Assembly (NCBI RefSeq): GCF_040412425.1
Contig: NC_089762.1
Span: 19,058,202-19,122,201, forward strand
DNA from: Macrobrachium rosenbergii
Lineage: Eukaryota; Arthropoda; Malacostraca; Decapoda; Palaemonidae
Reading direction: 5' to 3'
DNA length: 64,000 bases
Below are positions 25,574 through 38,442 of the stretch, piece after piece (the stretch's first letter is position 1; each line of letters begins with the position of its first letter). The position numbers and the translations under genes were made by a program. The notes below the pieces were generated by a model that made no database searches, was not told where the DNA came from, and was given only the letters and a program-made list of their open reading frames with translations.

Positions 25574-25841
25574 CTAAAGTTCAACGAAGATGCAATGCAT
25601 TACTACTCTAAAGCAATTCTCCTTGTATTTTATATTGCACTTAGATCTTTACCTATTTCGTTTATTCATTCATGTAATAATTTTTTTTTCTTTACTAATA
25701 CCTAAACTCTTCTTTACTGTATGTTTTTCCTATTACCTTCCGTTACTTCTTTCAAATGAACACCATATGCTTTAGCAGCTCGAATTTCATGTCAGTGGCT
25801 TCTGTGGCTTTGGCTTGTTCCATATGAATAGGGTTCATGTT

Positions 25842-25895
<54 letters not shown>

Positions 25896-25896
25896 T
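25574..25896 (+). mobile_element. retroelement 3' end with (AAT)n tail
   Basis: The closing segment, TTCCATATGAATAGGGTTCA then TTCTGAATAATAAT, is one that I recall at the end of a very common decapod repeat that always passes into AAT repeats. Upstream landmarks include TACTTCTTTCAAATGAACAC and GCAATTCTCCTTGTATTTTA. The AAT run (about 25848-25895) is therefore probably the element's own tail. 5' boundary uncertain. Confidence 0.6.
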
Positions 25897-25930
25897 GGTT
25901 ATAGTGTAAGTCAGTTTAAAGAGTTTCTAA

Positions 25931-26119
25931 TACATACTCCGTGTTTTAGGTGGAATTGAAGTGCAAAGGTATCCAGTTTTAATGGCTGGGACGGTAAATT
26001 TACAAGGTAAACCTCCCAAAATTTGTAGATGTCCAGAATTTATGGTGATACTGCTGACGCTGGATGCTACTGAATACGGAAGTTCATGCAAGTGTCCTAC
26101 TTGGCTGGGGGTCATGTAA
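25931..26119 (+). other. isolated 63-codon open frame behind an acceptor-like site
   Basis: Open from a TAA at 25928 to a TAA at 26117, with no ATG near its start. It begins after a CTAAT branch-like motif and a TTTTAG acceptor-like site (AG at 25948-25949). From there it encodes a Cys-containing stretch (PPKICRCPEF, then SSCKCPTW, a C-x-C pair on each side). The minus strand is also open (26154-25927). Could be an exon, a remnant of the neighbouring retroelement, or chance; no family recognised. Confidence 0.2.
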
Positions 26120-26300
26120 TAGGCAGTTATAGTGATAGGATTAATCAGTATCACCCGTTGTGTTCACATAGCATCGATATCTATTTTTGAAAATTTATTA
26201 AGTTTCCATGCTTTTATGTAAATAAGAACTGGCCATGCTACGTCACTAGAAATGATGACTAAGGCCTTTAATTTACGGGTGCATATTAACGTTTCTGTCA

Positions 26301-26346
26301 GGACCCTCTTTGTGAGTCGAGTGCGCTACCACTGCACCGCGAGGCC
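26301..26346 (-). pseudogene. 5' half of a tRNA-like sequence (SINE head or tRNA pseudogene)
   Basis: On the minus strand the segment starts GGCCTCGCGGTGCAGTGGTA. TGCAGTGGTAGCG fits a pol III A box and D arm, and GCGCACTCGACTCACA resembles the anticodon arm of a Met-type tRNA. No TpsiC arm or B box follows at the right distance, so it is not a functional tRNA gene. Confidence 0.5.
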
Positions 26347-27048
26347 AGAAAGAGAGGTTATTTTAAAAGTACGAGTACAAGTAAAGCCCTGAAAGGGACC
26401 TTTTGGTCTGGGGCTCCATAATCCCTTTTGACAGTGACATACAGGCAATATTTTCTGTGCTTACTGAACCGTTGAAAGCGCTTTAATAGACATCCACGTA
26501 TCGGACGAGATAGCAATAGTTATTCCATAGTGTTTGTTATCTTTTTTCATTTTAATAGATATTTGCCATTTCAGTGCCCTCATTAAAAAGGTAGGCGAAC
26601 GGTTTTAAAATATCGACGGAGACTGCTGTCATTTGAATATATTTTAAATGGAAATAAATGAATCGCAATTGTTCTGAGGTATTTTAAATCGGTAAATACT
26701 GTTCTTGGGACATTTAAAAATAACAAATTAAATGTTATTATCAGTCATGAAAGTTGCAAGAGCCGCTTTGGCTTAAGCTTGACTTCGCGTGCCAGCAACA
26801 GGTTCTCTCTCTTCCCTCGATGTCTCAGCCGAGATCATTTTGGTAAAAAGAACTCACTTGTGTTGCGATTCTTCCAAGCCTCTTTTTCTGCCCAGTCTCG
26901 GAGTTCACAGCTTTGTGTGTGAAGGTTTGGACGAATCTTTGATAAGGAATGGCGAGGTATAGGACGCTTAAGGTAACTGTGAAAGGGTAAAGTGCGACGG
27001 GAGAGTTTTCTGTAGGTGTACCTTCTTTATGGCTATCGGGTATATCGG

Positions 27049-27050
<2 letters not shown>

Positions 27051-27080
<30 letters not shown>
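27051..27080. repeat. (GA)n microsatellite, ~30 bp
   Basis: Pure AG run. Confidence 0.95.
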
Positions 27081-27084
<4 letters not shown>

Positions 27085-27490
27085 TACTGAGTCCTTTCTG
27101 AACTCGAAGGATGTGGAGATAAGAGGCGAGTTTGCTTATCGTGTCCGAAATGGCTTTCTCATCATCGACTTTTTATCATTTGACCAGGTAAGGTTTGAAG
27201 CCTTTGCGTACCTGATGATGAAATACGCTCAGTTTTACAACTTTCATTTACTCCACCGATCCTTTTAAGCGTTTTGAACCCTTTTCATGGTTTTGAAACC
27301 TGTTGCTTGCTTCACTTAGGATTTTGCAAAGTTTTCGAAGGGTAATTACGCATACTTTCTTAGTTTAATTTAGCTTGTGGTCTTTTTTCGGGACTACTGT
27401 TATCGGTATTTTGGAAGTTAAAGTTTAGTCTTGAATGAATAACGGTTTGAATTATATATATTTTTAATTATCTATACATACAAGTAGGGA

Positions 27491-27519
27491 TATTATTATT
27501 ATTATTATTATTATTATTG
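27491..27519. repeat. (ATT)n microsatellite, ~29 bp
   Basis: About nine ATT repeats. Confidence 0.95.
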
Positions 27520-29129
27520 AGAAGATGTGTTATATACGACATATCTCCTAGGACGGGGTTGTTATCCTGTTTTCAGCAAGGACTCTTTGGAATGAGGCTG
27601 ATAGTCCTCCTCCATGCCCATAGAACGTTCAAGGGGCCGTATCGTACCGTACATACCAACGTTAATGCGTCTCCTCTAATAGGGGGTGGGGTGACCTCAG
27701 AGGGAGAGAGAGAAAAAGAGAAGTCTTTTGATGTAAATTCTTATACATTAATGGTCTCGGTAATAAGAATTAGTAGGGAAGTGTTGTAGATGTTTAACCG
27801 TAGTCTTTTACTACCTATTTCGAGAACCTAAAATGAAATGTACGTGAACCCGAAGATATGTTAACGTAATCGACTTCATATCCGTTGTCGTCCACATGCT
27901 TCTTAACATGTCTTTTGACCATCTGAAGAAGCTAAAACGAAGAAATCGAATCGCTCTGTTGACGTTTAGTTGCTGTGACTTTCGCATTGTTGTTGGATTA
28001 TGTGGTCTTTCAGCTTTAAGAAGGTAAGGTTTTCGTGGCGGCGTATATGTGATAATCAGAGCAAAGTGAGCTTTTACTCGCATGAATGTAACCATGACAT
28101 TTAAAGCTCGCAGGTTGACATACTCCCGAAAGCAAACTCCAACTCACAGCAGTTGATCTGGTTGGCAAACCTACGACTCATGTGGTTTGTTTGTTTTTCA
28201 TCTGGTGTGTTTAGGTGTTATCTCGGCATCGGACTTTCGAAAACTGGTTGGTGTAGTTTTGTCTGGACGCCAGGCCCAAGCAGCAGCTCCCATTTAGTCT
28301 GCTCCGAACCCGGTAATACAACACCATTGCCATCCAGAATGGTCTGCGGGGCGATTTGTGTTAAAAGGCCTTTCTGCTGATGAATGTGGCTCCATCCCTG
28401 CCCCGCTGGATATTACATGGCAAGCTTTCCCTTCTCTATAATTCTCCGATTGGCGGACCGGCTATGATCAGGGACCGCTTGCAAGCTATGATTTTCCTCC
28501 AACCATTTTTGAACAATTTTTTTGTATATATAAAATCTCTCATATTTCGGCCGTTTGCTTTATTCCTTCAGATTCAAGTGGCAAGATTTCAGAGGTGTCT
28601 TCGAAATGACTGAACGGACTCCTTTGCTTGTCAAATTTTGACATTTTTTATGACTTAGCACAATATACTTTCCTCGTATGCAGAATGTATAAGGGTTTAG
28701 ATCAGTGTTTTTAGTTTCTCTTTTAATACACCAAATATTTTTAGCTGGAGTCTTCGAGAGAATAAGAAAAAAAAAGTCCTAGTTTGGCATCTTGTATGTG
28801 GGGCGAATTATATCGCATGAACGAGCCTCTGAGAGGAACATTAGATTGACCAGTCGACAAATGAGGTGTAATGGTGATTAGACGCTGATGAACAGTGACT
28901 AAGTCGTTTGATAAAAGACCAGTTGAACTGTCAGTTCCAAAGTCCTTGAAGTAACGAAAGTAGTGTTACTCGGCATCGAGAAATGTTTATTTTGGGTGTT
29001 GACGACAGTGCATTTAAGGGACCATGTATGTTAGGGTACAAGTAAACAATTATTCTCTCTCTTCCTCAAAGTCTCTCATCAAAATTTGTTTTGCATTACT
29101 GTAGTTGGTGAGAATAACGGTGTGGCTGG

Positions 29130-29415
29130 TTAAAAAAGTATACCTTAGTTTAACCAGATCACTGGGCTGATTAACAGCTCTCCTAGGGCTGACCCGAAGG
29201 ATTAGACTTATTTTACGTGGCTAAGAACCAATTGGTTACCTAGCAACGGGACGTACAGCTTATTGTGGAATCCGAACCACATTGTAGCGAGAAATGAGTT
29301 TCTGTCACCAGAAATAAATTCCTCTATTTCTTCATTGGCTGGCCGGAGACTCAAACTCGGGCCTAGCAGAGTGCTAGCCGACAACTCTACCGACTCATTT
29401 AACGAGGAACTAAGG
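29130..29415 (-). mobile_element. tRNA-derived SINE, decapod-type
   Basis: Read on the minus strand it begins near 29415 with a tRNA-like head: GAGTCGGTAGAGTTGTCGG as A box/D arm, GGCTAGCACTCTGCTAGG as anticodon arm, and GAGTTTGAGTCTC as a decayed B box. The body follows with GAATTTATTTCTGGTGACAG, TGTGGTTCGGATTCCACAAT, CGTTGCTAGGTAACCAATTG and GCTGTTAATCAGCCCAGTG, ending near TAAACTAAGGTATAC. I recall this as a high-copy decapod family. The termini (CCTTAGTT at the left, AACTAAGG at the right) are short inverted repeats. No confident target-site duplication. The 89-codon minus frame over it (29208-29477) is incidental. Confidence 0.78.
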
Positions 29416-31388
29416 TGAATGTCCTTTTTTAATATACTGTAAACTGTTAAGTAATTTAATGGTTTCATTGTTTCCATTTATTTTACCCGTGTACGTTACT
29501 GTTTGTTGCCTTCCACCCTTAGTGGAAAGAAGGACATGACCTAACGGAGGAAACTCGGTGACGGTCTACGGCCACAGGGACGTTGGACGTGAAACGAAAT
29601 AATTCCGGAACAAGTTGCCCAGCATTGTCTCTTTTGTGTGTTTATTGTAAGACGTAGTTACTGGTAGAAATAACAGTATCAGTAACGATTTTTATACGAG
29701 ATTAGCTATATTTCTAAAAAAAAAAAATTTTTTTTTAGTGTTCTTAATTAAAAGTTTTTGTCATCTATCGTTATATCATGGTTTACCTATTTAGTTTTCT
29801 AAAATACTTGATAAGCATCGGATTCCTGAGAGAATGTGTTCGTTTGTTCTATTGCTGATAAACAGGCAACGTTGTCCATGATACTTTCACAATTGGATTG
29901 CAATCCCCGTGAAAGATAAACGTTTCACGCCTTCTGGTAAAATCTCCCTGAGGTAAAACCTGGTAAACTTCGGTCTGTGGCGGCGTCTTGTCCTCTTTCG
30001 TCTCGAATCTGTGTGATTCGAAAACATATCTTTCAATTTGGAAGACTGAAGAGAAAAGGGTTGCTTTGGTTTCGTGAGTGTAGTGGTTTTTGTTTAGTTT
30101 TTTGAACTCGCTCAGAGGCGAGTAAACAGAGGGATTTGCCTTCTAACAGAGTGCAGAAAAATGATAGCTTTGGCTTTGAGGGCGTTTTGCTTTTGGTACG
30201 AAAGGTTAAAAGGAAACCAGCAGCAGTCACCAGAAATATCTGGGTGTCTTGTAGTCTACGCAACAAGCTACGATCCTTGGTAGTGTGCTAACGAAGTTTG
30301 TGTATGTGTGTGTGTGTGTGTTTGCTCGTTTATTTCATAGTAAAAGACTTGCCACTTTTAATTCCTAATTTTGTGTCATTCTTACTTCTGGGAATCCTTC
30401 CGAATGGTCAGAGACTTTCGTTGAAAAATTCGCTGATATACTCGGCCGTTTCAAGATAAACCATCAACATCCGCTGAAAAAAAAATACATGAATTTGAAA
30501 AATATTAATGTACATGGATATCTACACAAATTATCACATACTGCAGGGACTTCGGAAGGGTGTAAAGAAATTGCTAGTGAAGCGGTATGAAAAAGTTTAT
30601 TCAAAGAACATAATTTCATGGCTTTATGATTTTATGCGACCTTTTTTTTTTTTTTTTTGTAACCTCGGTCATCAAATCATCAAATAAACCTTGAAAAGTG
30701 GGAGGATGAGAAAAAGCCCTTGTTCACTCATCCATGCACCAAACTGGATTTGACGGCCAGCAAGGTACACCATGAAAAGTCCGTACACAGTATCATTTTG
30801 ACTGTGTACTACGGTTAATAATGTTTCATCTTATCATTAACACTATTGCCGTTGCTGCCAACACCTTCGTTATTATAATGTACATTTATTATGGTTATTT
30901 TATACTTCATTTTAAAATTTAATTTGGGGTGAAATGCTAGAACTTTTAATGGAGGATGAAAGTTTTGGAACTGATTAAAAGTTTCGCCACATTCTTATGT
31001 TTTGTGATCTCATGTCTCATTTCATTAATGTGTGGTTACTTGAAAACGGTAAGCATGTTCTTGTTTACTGGATGAAATTTAGTATTATGGTATTAATTGA
31101 ATAATCTTAAGTAAACAATTCTCCTTAAGAAATCAGCTGTAGGCGAAGTGGTTGACTTTCCGGAATATATGTCCTGGATCTTTCTTAGGCCTAACCGAGC
31201 CTGTATGAAGATGTTTGTTCTAGCCACGGTCGTGTAGCCATGCTGCTGTTACAAGTAAAAGATAACAGCCGAGGGGGCCAGCTATTTATTTCTCAATTTC
31301 CAAGACCCCAAGATAAGCCGCAAGTGGGGATTTTTGCCCATGGAGCTTTTTCTTAGCGGGGGGAAGGATTATGAGCAGACGCTGTTTT

Positions 31389-31391
<3 letters not shown>
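29416..31391. other. unique sequence, nothing recognised
   Basis: Short poly-A/T runs near 29717 and 30643 and a GT run at 30301-30320. No coding or repeat family seen. Confidence 0.5.

Positions 31392-31452
<61 letters not shown>
31392..31452. repeat. (GA)n microsatellite, ~61 bp
   Basis: Pure GA run. Confidence 0.97.
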
Positions 31453-31454
<2 letters not shown>

Positions 31455-31511
31455 CGTAGTCTGAATTTGATGGTCGTTGAAAAGGGCATTAGAATGGGCG
31501 CAGGTGGTGGT

Positions 31512-31531
31512 GGGGTAGGGGGTGGGAGGGG
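31512..31531 (+). other. G-quadruplex candidate
   Basis: Four G-runs (4, 5, 3 and 4) with spacers TA, T and A, 60 bp after the GA tract. Confidence 0.6.
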
Positions 31532-32445
31532 AGGAGCTAAAGAAGGAGAAGTTTATAGCTCCGAGGAGACGCAAGGGAGAGTGAAAAGGGCCCACTGTAT
31601 GTGGCATATATGGTTCTTGAAATTTAGGGGATGGAGAACTTTATGACTGAAATTCACTCCAGATTTTGCTCAACTCCCAACTGTATTGTTCCCGTGTTTC
31701 TTTACTATTTGTTTTTTAGGGAGCTGGAGATGACGTGTTTCATTAATATTCCGGAAAAACGGCTGTGCTAAGAACTCGTTTTGTAATCGTCTTTGTGTTA
31801 TATAATATGATTAAAATTATGCATTTGAATTTCATACTGTATAGCGTGCTCAAATTTCAGAATGCATGAGATCAGTTCACATTTTATTATAGTTTTTTCG
31901 TGTGTGGCGTCCCAGCTTCATGGATGAGTTCATATTCTTCCTTTTGTGGAGACCTTCGAATAATGAATATAGTGCCGAGGACATTCCTCGCCTTCAGTGT
32001 TATGTAACAATTAAAGTATAAGGTGGTATTAAACGCTTTGCCGAGATCCCCCTCGACGCGCTCCTTTTAAAACGGAGGAGACATTCACGGAATGCATTTT
32101 AATTAAGGACGCAGCCTTTGTTCATACTCGCTGCGACGTCGTGTTCATGTATATAAATCCTGGGCTTTTCTTCTCGAATGATTTCCCCTTTGGTCGCCAA
32201 CACTGTGGAATTCGCTCGCTTTGAGGGCTTTCATGAAAGGAAATATTACGCGATGCCGCCGTACACATTTATTTAGTTTGATTTTTCTTTGTAGGAATCT
32301 GTGGATAAAAGCGCCTTCTACTTTCGTAGAGTATTCAGAGCCATTAGTACTGTGCCTTCATCTCTCGCTTTCGCACGTTCTCTCGCCTCCTCGATGTTGA
32401 AGCCCCTTTTGCTCAGACATATCTTCCACGTCATCTAGCAGCACT

Positions 32446-32494
32446 TCTTCTTCTTCTTCTTCTTCTTCTTATTATTATTATTATTATTATTATT
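32446..32494. repeat. compound (CTT)n(ATT)n microsatellite
   Basis: CTT repeats passing directly into ATT repeats. Confidence 0.95.
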
Positions 32495-33397
32495 GCTGTT
32501 GTCGCTTTCATCAACACTGGCGGTGATCTCACGAAAGGGTCAGTATTCAGAGGGAAAACCTAAAGCCTTTCCGAAGAAGCCGAGACCGCTAGTGCCTGCG
32601 AAGCCACCGACAGTAGTATTTTGATAACAGTGAACGAATGGTACGAGAATGAAAGTTCGGTTAATTTTCAGGGTGCAGTGTGGTTAGATGACATTCGTTT
32701 TCGTTGCGATGTACGTAATCATTATTTGAAATAGCATTGTATGCATTATCTTGACTCCACATTCAACCAAGCTAGATTTGCTTGCCTCTCAAACTCGGAA
32801 GAGTACATTTCAATTTAAAGTAAAAGGCATCCGTCTGTTATCTTAAGTGTTGTCCCATGCAAATATATAATTTCATCAGTTTCCACTTTTATGTACCTTT
32901 TGGTCGTCTTTTTGGTGTTGCCGCCTTTTTTATGTTATAGTTGACGTAGGTGCAGATATGGCCTAAGTACTGGTATTTATTTTTCACGTAAGTGTGACTT
33001 AAGAATCATACAAGTGAATATAATGTGAAGCTAATATTCTAAATTTTATAATGTCAGTATGGCTCTTGTCTCATTCAGTGATACTATACGGCTTTCGAAA
33101 CCCAGTGATAGGCAGGTAGCCGTTCATTCTCAAGCCCTTGAATGATGACGAGAAGAGCAACTGAGGCTAAATGATTCTCCCTTTTTCTTTATAGTATTTT
33201 GATTCTTTCCCGCTCGTGGCAACTTCCAAATCTCGCACCAACCCCACCTCTCTTGTTCGGAACTGTTTTTCATGTTGAACTGCAGCTGCATTCAATTTAA
33301 GCTAACGCAGTCCAGTTAATGTCGCATGAAGTCCCTCTGTCGGAATGGGAAACCATCAAAGCAGGCCGAGAGTTACAAACAATTCGGCTCTTGATAT

Positions 33398-33415
33398 GCT
33401 GCTGCTGCTGCTGCT
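33398..33415. repeat. short (CTG)n repeat
   Basis: Six CTG units. Confidence 0.9.
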
Positions 33416-35056
33416 CTGTTTCACTGGAGAGGCGTGATTCTCAATTAGACCGTTCCCTTCTGGGCACTGAGGAAATTGTTAAAAAAACAGAAATATAGTA
33501 GTGAACTCTGAGCTCTGAATTAATACAAGAAGTCACTATAAGGTTGAAGGTCAACAACTGAGGAGAAGGGGATAAGTTCATTTTGGGATTTTGAACTAAA
33601 AATTTTCCCCTCCCTTTTTGTTACTTCCAGTACCAGTGCATTGCATAACTTCTCACTGACTAAGATACAGTCTTGTTTTGATTTTAGTCCTTTATTTATT
33701 TCTGTTTGAGTATTTAGCCAGTTTACGCTGTTAACCTGCATGAATGTGTACGGTTTTAGTGGAAGTACTCGAAACTTCTTGAAAAAGCACTTTCAGGTTG
33801 ATACTACGAGACCTTTCAAGTATTGGGGTTAACTTTATTTTCCGGCTGTGCTGTATTTCTTCGAATTCTTAAAGTATTTGTGTGATTTAGTCTGTAGCTA
33901 AATAAACATCACAATTCAAATTAGAGACTTTTAAGAGTACATATGCAAATAGAACGGTTGACAGCATTATGATATACGCCATACACCGTTTATCTTCAAG
34001 TGGAGAAGGCGGCCGAAATGGGCATTAGAGTGAGCGTGGGAGTTCTAAAACTGCGAGGTGGAGTCTTCTGTTGAATGAGTTGACGAAATGTTCGTCTTAC
34101 GTTACTGTACATTCGTTTGTCCTTTGGTCACTAGAATCTTGACGCATTTGTCGCATGGATTTTACTTTGTTTTGTTTTTGATATGCCAACTCTGTCCCAT
34201 TCAGCTCCTTCAGTAGCACTGTATGAACTTGAGCTATCCGTTGTTAAATAAATAAATTCATATTTTCTAGTAGGGTCACATGTAGTTTCAATTTTAGTCC
34301 ATTTGTATCTTGGATCTCATCAATTTATAGTTAAATCTCGTTCTGTTTGAATTCGACATTTGTCATTTTAGTGCCTGAAATTCATCTGTAGAATTATCGT
34401 CCAAACTCATCGGGGATTTCATCCAAAAACAGTTGCATCGTGTTAGGGTGTGATATTCGTTGAATTCATCTTTGAATTATATTCAATACTCTCTTGGACG
34501 TGTGGCAGATTTTCATCCATATTTGCTTGAGTTTCATGTTAACATTTGTTTAATCCATTTGTAGTCTGAGGCTGCTGTCATTTTCGATGTTATCTGTTTA
34601 TCTCCTAATTGCACTCTCTGGTTTGATTCCTTCGTTTTTATACTGCATTTCATAAAAAGGTTATTCATGAATGCTTCAGAAACATCCATGTATTGGACGA
34701 TATAAAAATTAAAAAATAACATTCCCAGTGTTCCCTAATGTATGAAAGCATTCATTAAAATAAGGGTTCTTCATTTTTATTTTGATAAAGTAAGTGCTTA
34801 TCATGTGATATAGCCTATTTGCTTTTCCTTTCTCTTCACACTCAGTTATTCTCTCTGGTTTGTTCCCCAGAATGTGGGATTAGCGAATGCTGTGCTGCAT
34901 CTATATGTTTATGCACAAGCACCCATTTGCGAGCTACCTGGACATGAGAAATCACTTAATTCGTAATTTATTCCCTTTTTTTATTAGTAGAATAGATGTT
35001 TCTACATCGTATAATGCGGTCTTTTCTTTTAAAAGCAGGTTTACGTTTGATTACTG

Positions 35057-35174
<118 letters not shown>

Positions 35175-35730
35175 TGTTTGTGTGTATATATATATAAATA
35201 AATAAATATGTATATAATACACATACATACACCTTATATATAATATGTGGTACGATATTATGAATAAAGGGAAATGAAAACGGTGCGTCTCTTCAGGAGT
35301 TAATATCGGTGCCGTCAAGTGTTGTTGTTTTGTCGCTGCAATGAGGCAGTGCCTTGCGGCCGTTGGGTGAAAGTGTCTCTTAGTGGAATACTGACAACAT
35401 GACTTTCTTGAGTGTCACTATTATGAAACATTTGTCGAATGTTTTGTTTCTTTTACGTTCCCTAAAGTCATCTCCGCCCGTGCTAAGAGATTGGAGACAT
35501 CGCCGTCATCTGAATATGCATAAGGAAACATGAAAGTGGGTCTGGCGTGATGGCATGTTGTGTCGGTATCTGGACGTACCATCAGATGAGCACCGTCGCC
35601 AGGGAAGGAGCCGGGGAGGCTTGACACCCATCCGGCGCTAACCCCTTGCCTGTGGAATTGCACGTTCATTGCCTTTCGCATTTGAACACTTGTTAACATT
35701 TTGGAAAGTTCTTAGTCATCGCCCAAGACT

Positions 35731-35755
35731 CCCTCCTCCTCCTCCTCCTCCTCCT
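35731..35755. repeat. (CTC)n repeat
   Basis: About eight CTC trinucleotides. Confidence 0.92.
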
Positions 35756-36528
35756 TTACCTGGCAGATAGTGTATATGATCATTGTTGGCACTTATATTT
35801 ATGGAGGTACCCTCGGGAGAAGGTGGAGGTCATGTCAAAGGCTACAGCAAAAGAAGTTCGATCTTCAAAGAAATTATTAAAATTATTATCGAGCACAGTG
35901 GTGGGTGAGTGTTGATCAGGTACGTTCGCATTACTTCTGTTGTATGAGGAAAAATTGCATTAAGTGAATCTGAAAAGTAGAAGGAAGGTTCAGTTTGTTG
36001 CAGACAGTCAGGTTATTGTTGTTTTTCTTCTTCTTTTAATACAGTCCCTATCTGCAAAATTAAACAAAAGGGTGAACTATCTTAAAATAATAAAAAAACA
36101 ACGTTTTCTTTAATATATGATCATCAACGGGAAGATTCTCCCGCAACTTACCGGCAAATGAAATATGAGACCTCTGGTCTGCTGTGTGGTACCGGCATTC
36201 TCGCACCTGGATTGTTAACATTGGATGTCTCGCTGTGAAACGATTAGCACGACTAAATCAGAGCTACAATAATTGAGGGTCTGTAGAGGCTCCAATTACT
36301 TAGCGTCTTGTATTTCACCGTAGTTGTGACTTATTTATGAATTTATGCATTGGTATCACGCAGGTGTGGCTGTAGTGAATATACAGGTATGGATGAGTAT
36401 TTGAAGAAGTTATTTGTCTGGCATTTGCTCTTTCTTCTTTTCCTCTTCACACTTTTCCACGTGGAGATGAGAAAGGAAACTTACGGGACCTTGATGTGCC
36501 GTCTTGAGTGCAACGTACTGTGTTATGT

Positions 36529-36532
<4 letters not shown>

Positions 36533-36580
<48 letters not shown>
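36533..36580. repeat. (GA)n microsatellite, ~48 bp
   Basis: Pure AG run. Confidence 0.97.
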
Positions 36581-36584
<4 letters not shown>

Positions 36585-37724
36585 TGGGTAAACTCAGCAG
36601 TCCTTTCATCTTGGTTTTCTTTAAGACTACGTACTGGTTGTTTGCCAGTCTTTCATAGCTGCCGCCTACGTGCATATAGAATAGAAATTTCTCGCCACGG
36701 GTGGCCTATCACTGTTTGGAGATCCTCACACTCTCGCGCACTATCGTCCGACAGGGATTTCATCAGGGCCATTGTTCTAAACCCTGCCATACTTGAAAGG
36801 ACCATGCTCTCAGGGGCATTAGAAAGATATTTTCCCTTTATTTTTCTCGCCTCCTCTTCTTTTCGTTATTGTTGTTCCTCTGAACGGTGTTAACGTCTGC
36901 TTAATCATATTTTCGCACTTCCGGATTCTTCCTGTTGTAACTAATGATTTTTGTATTTTAGAATTTCAGTTTGTTTCAGATATCTCAACAACTGCACGCA
37001 TACTTTTTGTAGTCTGTTAAGAGGATTTTTTGAAATGACGTAGTAAAAAGAATATTTTTTTGTTTATCGTCGTACGGGTAATAGTTTGCAACACATTTTA
37101 GTTGTTGAAGTGAATTTGGATAAGCGAACGCTCTATGTCAATTTACGAGACGTGCAAGAACACGAAGCGTTTTGGAAAAAGCCCAGAGGTCGCCAGGGTA
37201 AAATATTCGTAGCTAAAATAAGGTTTAGAAAATATTCTGTTTTTTCAGTAAGAACTTTCTGAAGGAGAAACAATGACTAGCTGGTGTTTTCACCTGGACG
37301 GCGCAAAGCCCCAATGAACAGGAGTCGCAAGGGAAGAACAGAAAAGTTGAAAGGTAGCGAATGTGCGGGAATGAGTACAATTATGTCGTAAGTTCCCCGT
37401 GTGTATTTGTTTTGGTTTCAACTTTTCAAGACTTGAGACCTGGAACCTCATTCTCTGTCCCTCTCTCTCTCTCTTTAGCACTCGGCCGCTATCTGTAATT
37501 GCATCAGAATAGCCAGTCAGCGGATGAGATATTATGCTCAAGGTTACTGTGATGGCGTGGGCGAACATGGAGCCTTTCGTATTGTTCCGCAGATCTCAAT
37601 GGGATCAGGAGGGAAGAAACCGGATTCCTCGTATTTAAATAATCTTTGATGCGTTGCGCGTTGGGGATTGCCTTATAGCAACTTGTAAGATCAAGTTTTT
37701 TTTTTTTAATCTAAACTCACACCT

Positions 37725-37834
<110 letters not shown>

Positions 37835-38219
37835 GTAAGACAGATTGAAGAAACACGTTATATGAAAATAAAATCCAAAATTCATGAAAAGAATAATAAA
37901 AAAAACTTGATCCGAGCCAGTACTTTCTTCTTATCGTTAAGGCGAAAGTTCAAACCTCCGATCAGATCTGAGGGTTGTTGTTTTGAATTTCATATCTGCT
38001 TTGTATGAGGAAATAAAAAAAAAAATTACTTCTAGTATGCAATATTTTATTCAGCAACACATTTGAATATTTCTGTTTTTATTGTTTTAATGGCGGTCAT
38101 AACGTTCCGTGTTTAGTAGTTTTACCTTTTTTATGGCCGGGACGCCAATCCCCTGTTTCAGACGCTAACTTAATGGCTACGGTCATATCCTTTGCCTAAT
38201 CAGCAGTTGTTATCTTAGA

Positions 38220-38224
<5 letters not shown>

Positions 38225-38291
<67 letters not shown>
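38225..38291. repeat. (GA)n microsatellite, ~67 bp
   Basis: Pure AG run. Confidence 0.97.
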
Positions 38292-38293
<2 letters not shown>

Positions 38294-38417
38294 AGGATGG
38301 TGTTTGAATTCATGGTCTCTGGCTGGAATGCTGGTATGTTCCAGGAGGAGCATGCTGAGTATGCATGTAACTATGCCCTTTTGACCGTTTTAGTTTGCTA
38401 GCCTTACGTCCTCCACC

Positions 38418-38442
38418 CTCTCTCTCTCTCTCTCTCTCTCTC
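38418..38442. repeat. (CT)n microsatellite, ~25 bp
   Basis: Opposite phase to the GA tract 130 bp upstream, so the two could pair as a long imperfect stem. Confidence 0.95.

Larger units (their letters stand above)
26347..29129. other. unique sequence, nothing recognised
   Basis: Holds short GA and ATT tracts. The frames at 27517-27789 and 27811-28095 show no motif. Confidence 0.5.

Noticed and set aside
26301..26346. Functional tRNA gene
   Set aside because: No TpsiC arm, B box or acceptor 3' half.
29208..29477. 89-codon minus frame
   Set aside because: Lies across a tRNA-derived SINE and runs into its flank; incidental.
32149..32160. Confident promoter call at GTATATAAATCC
   Set aside because: TATA-like strings are common in AT-rich DNA, and no gene or transcript evidence is visible downstream.
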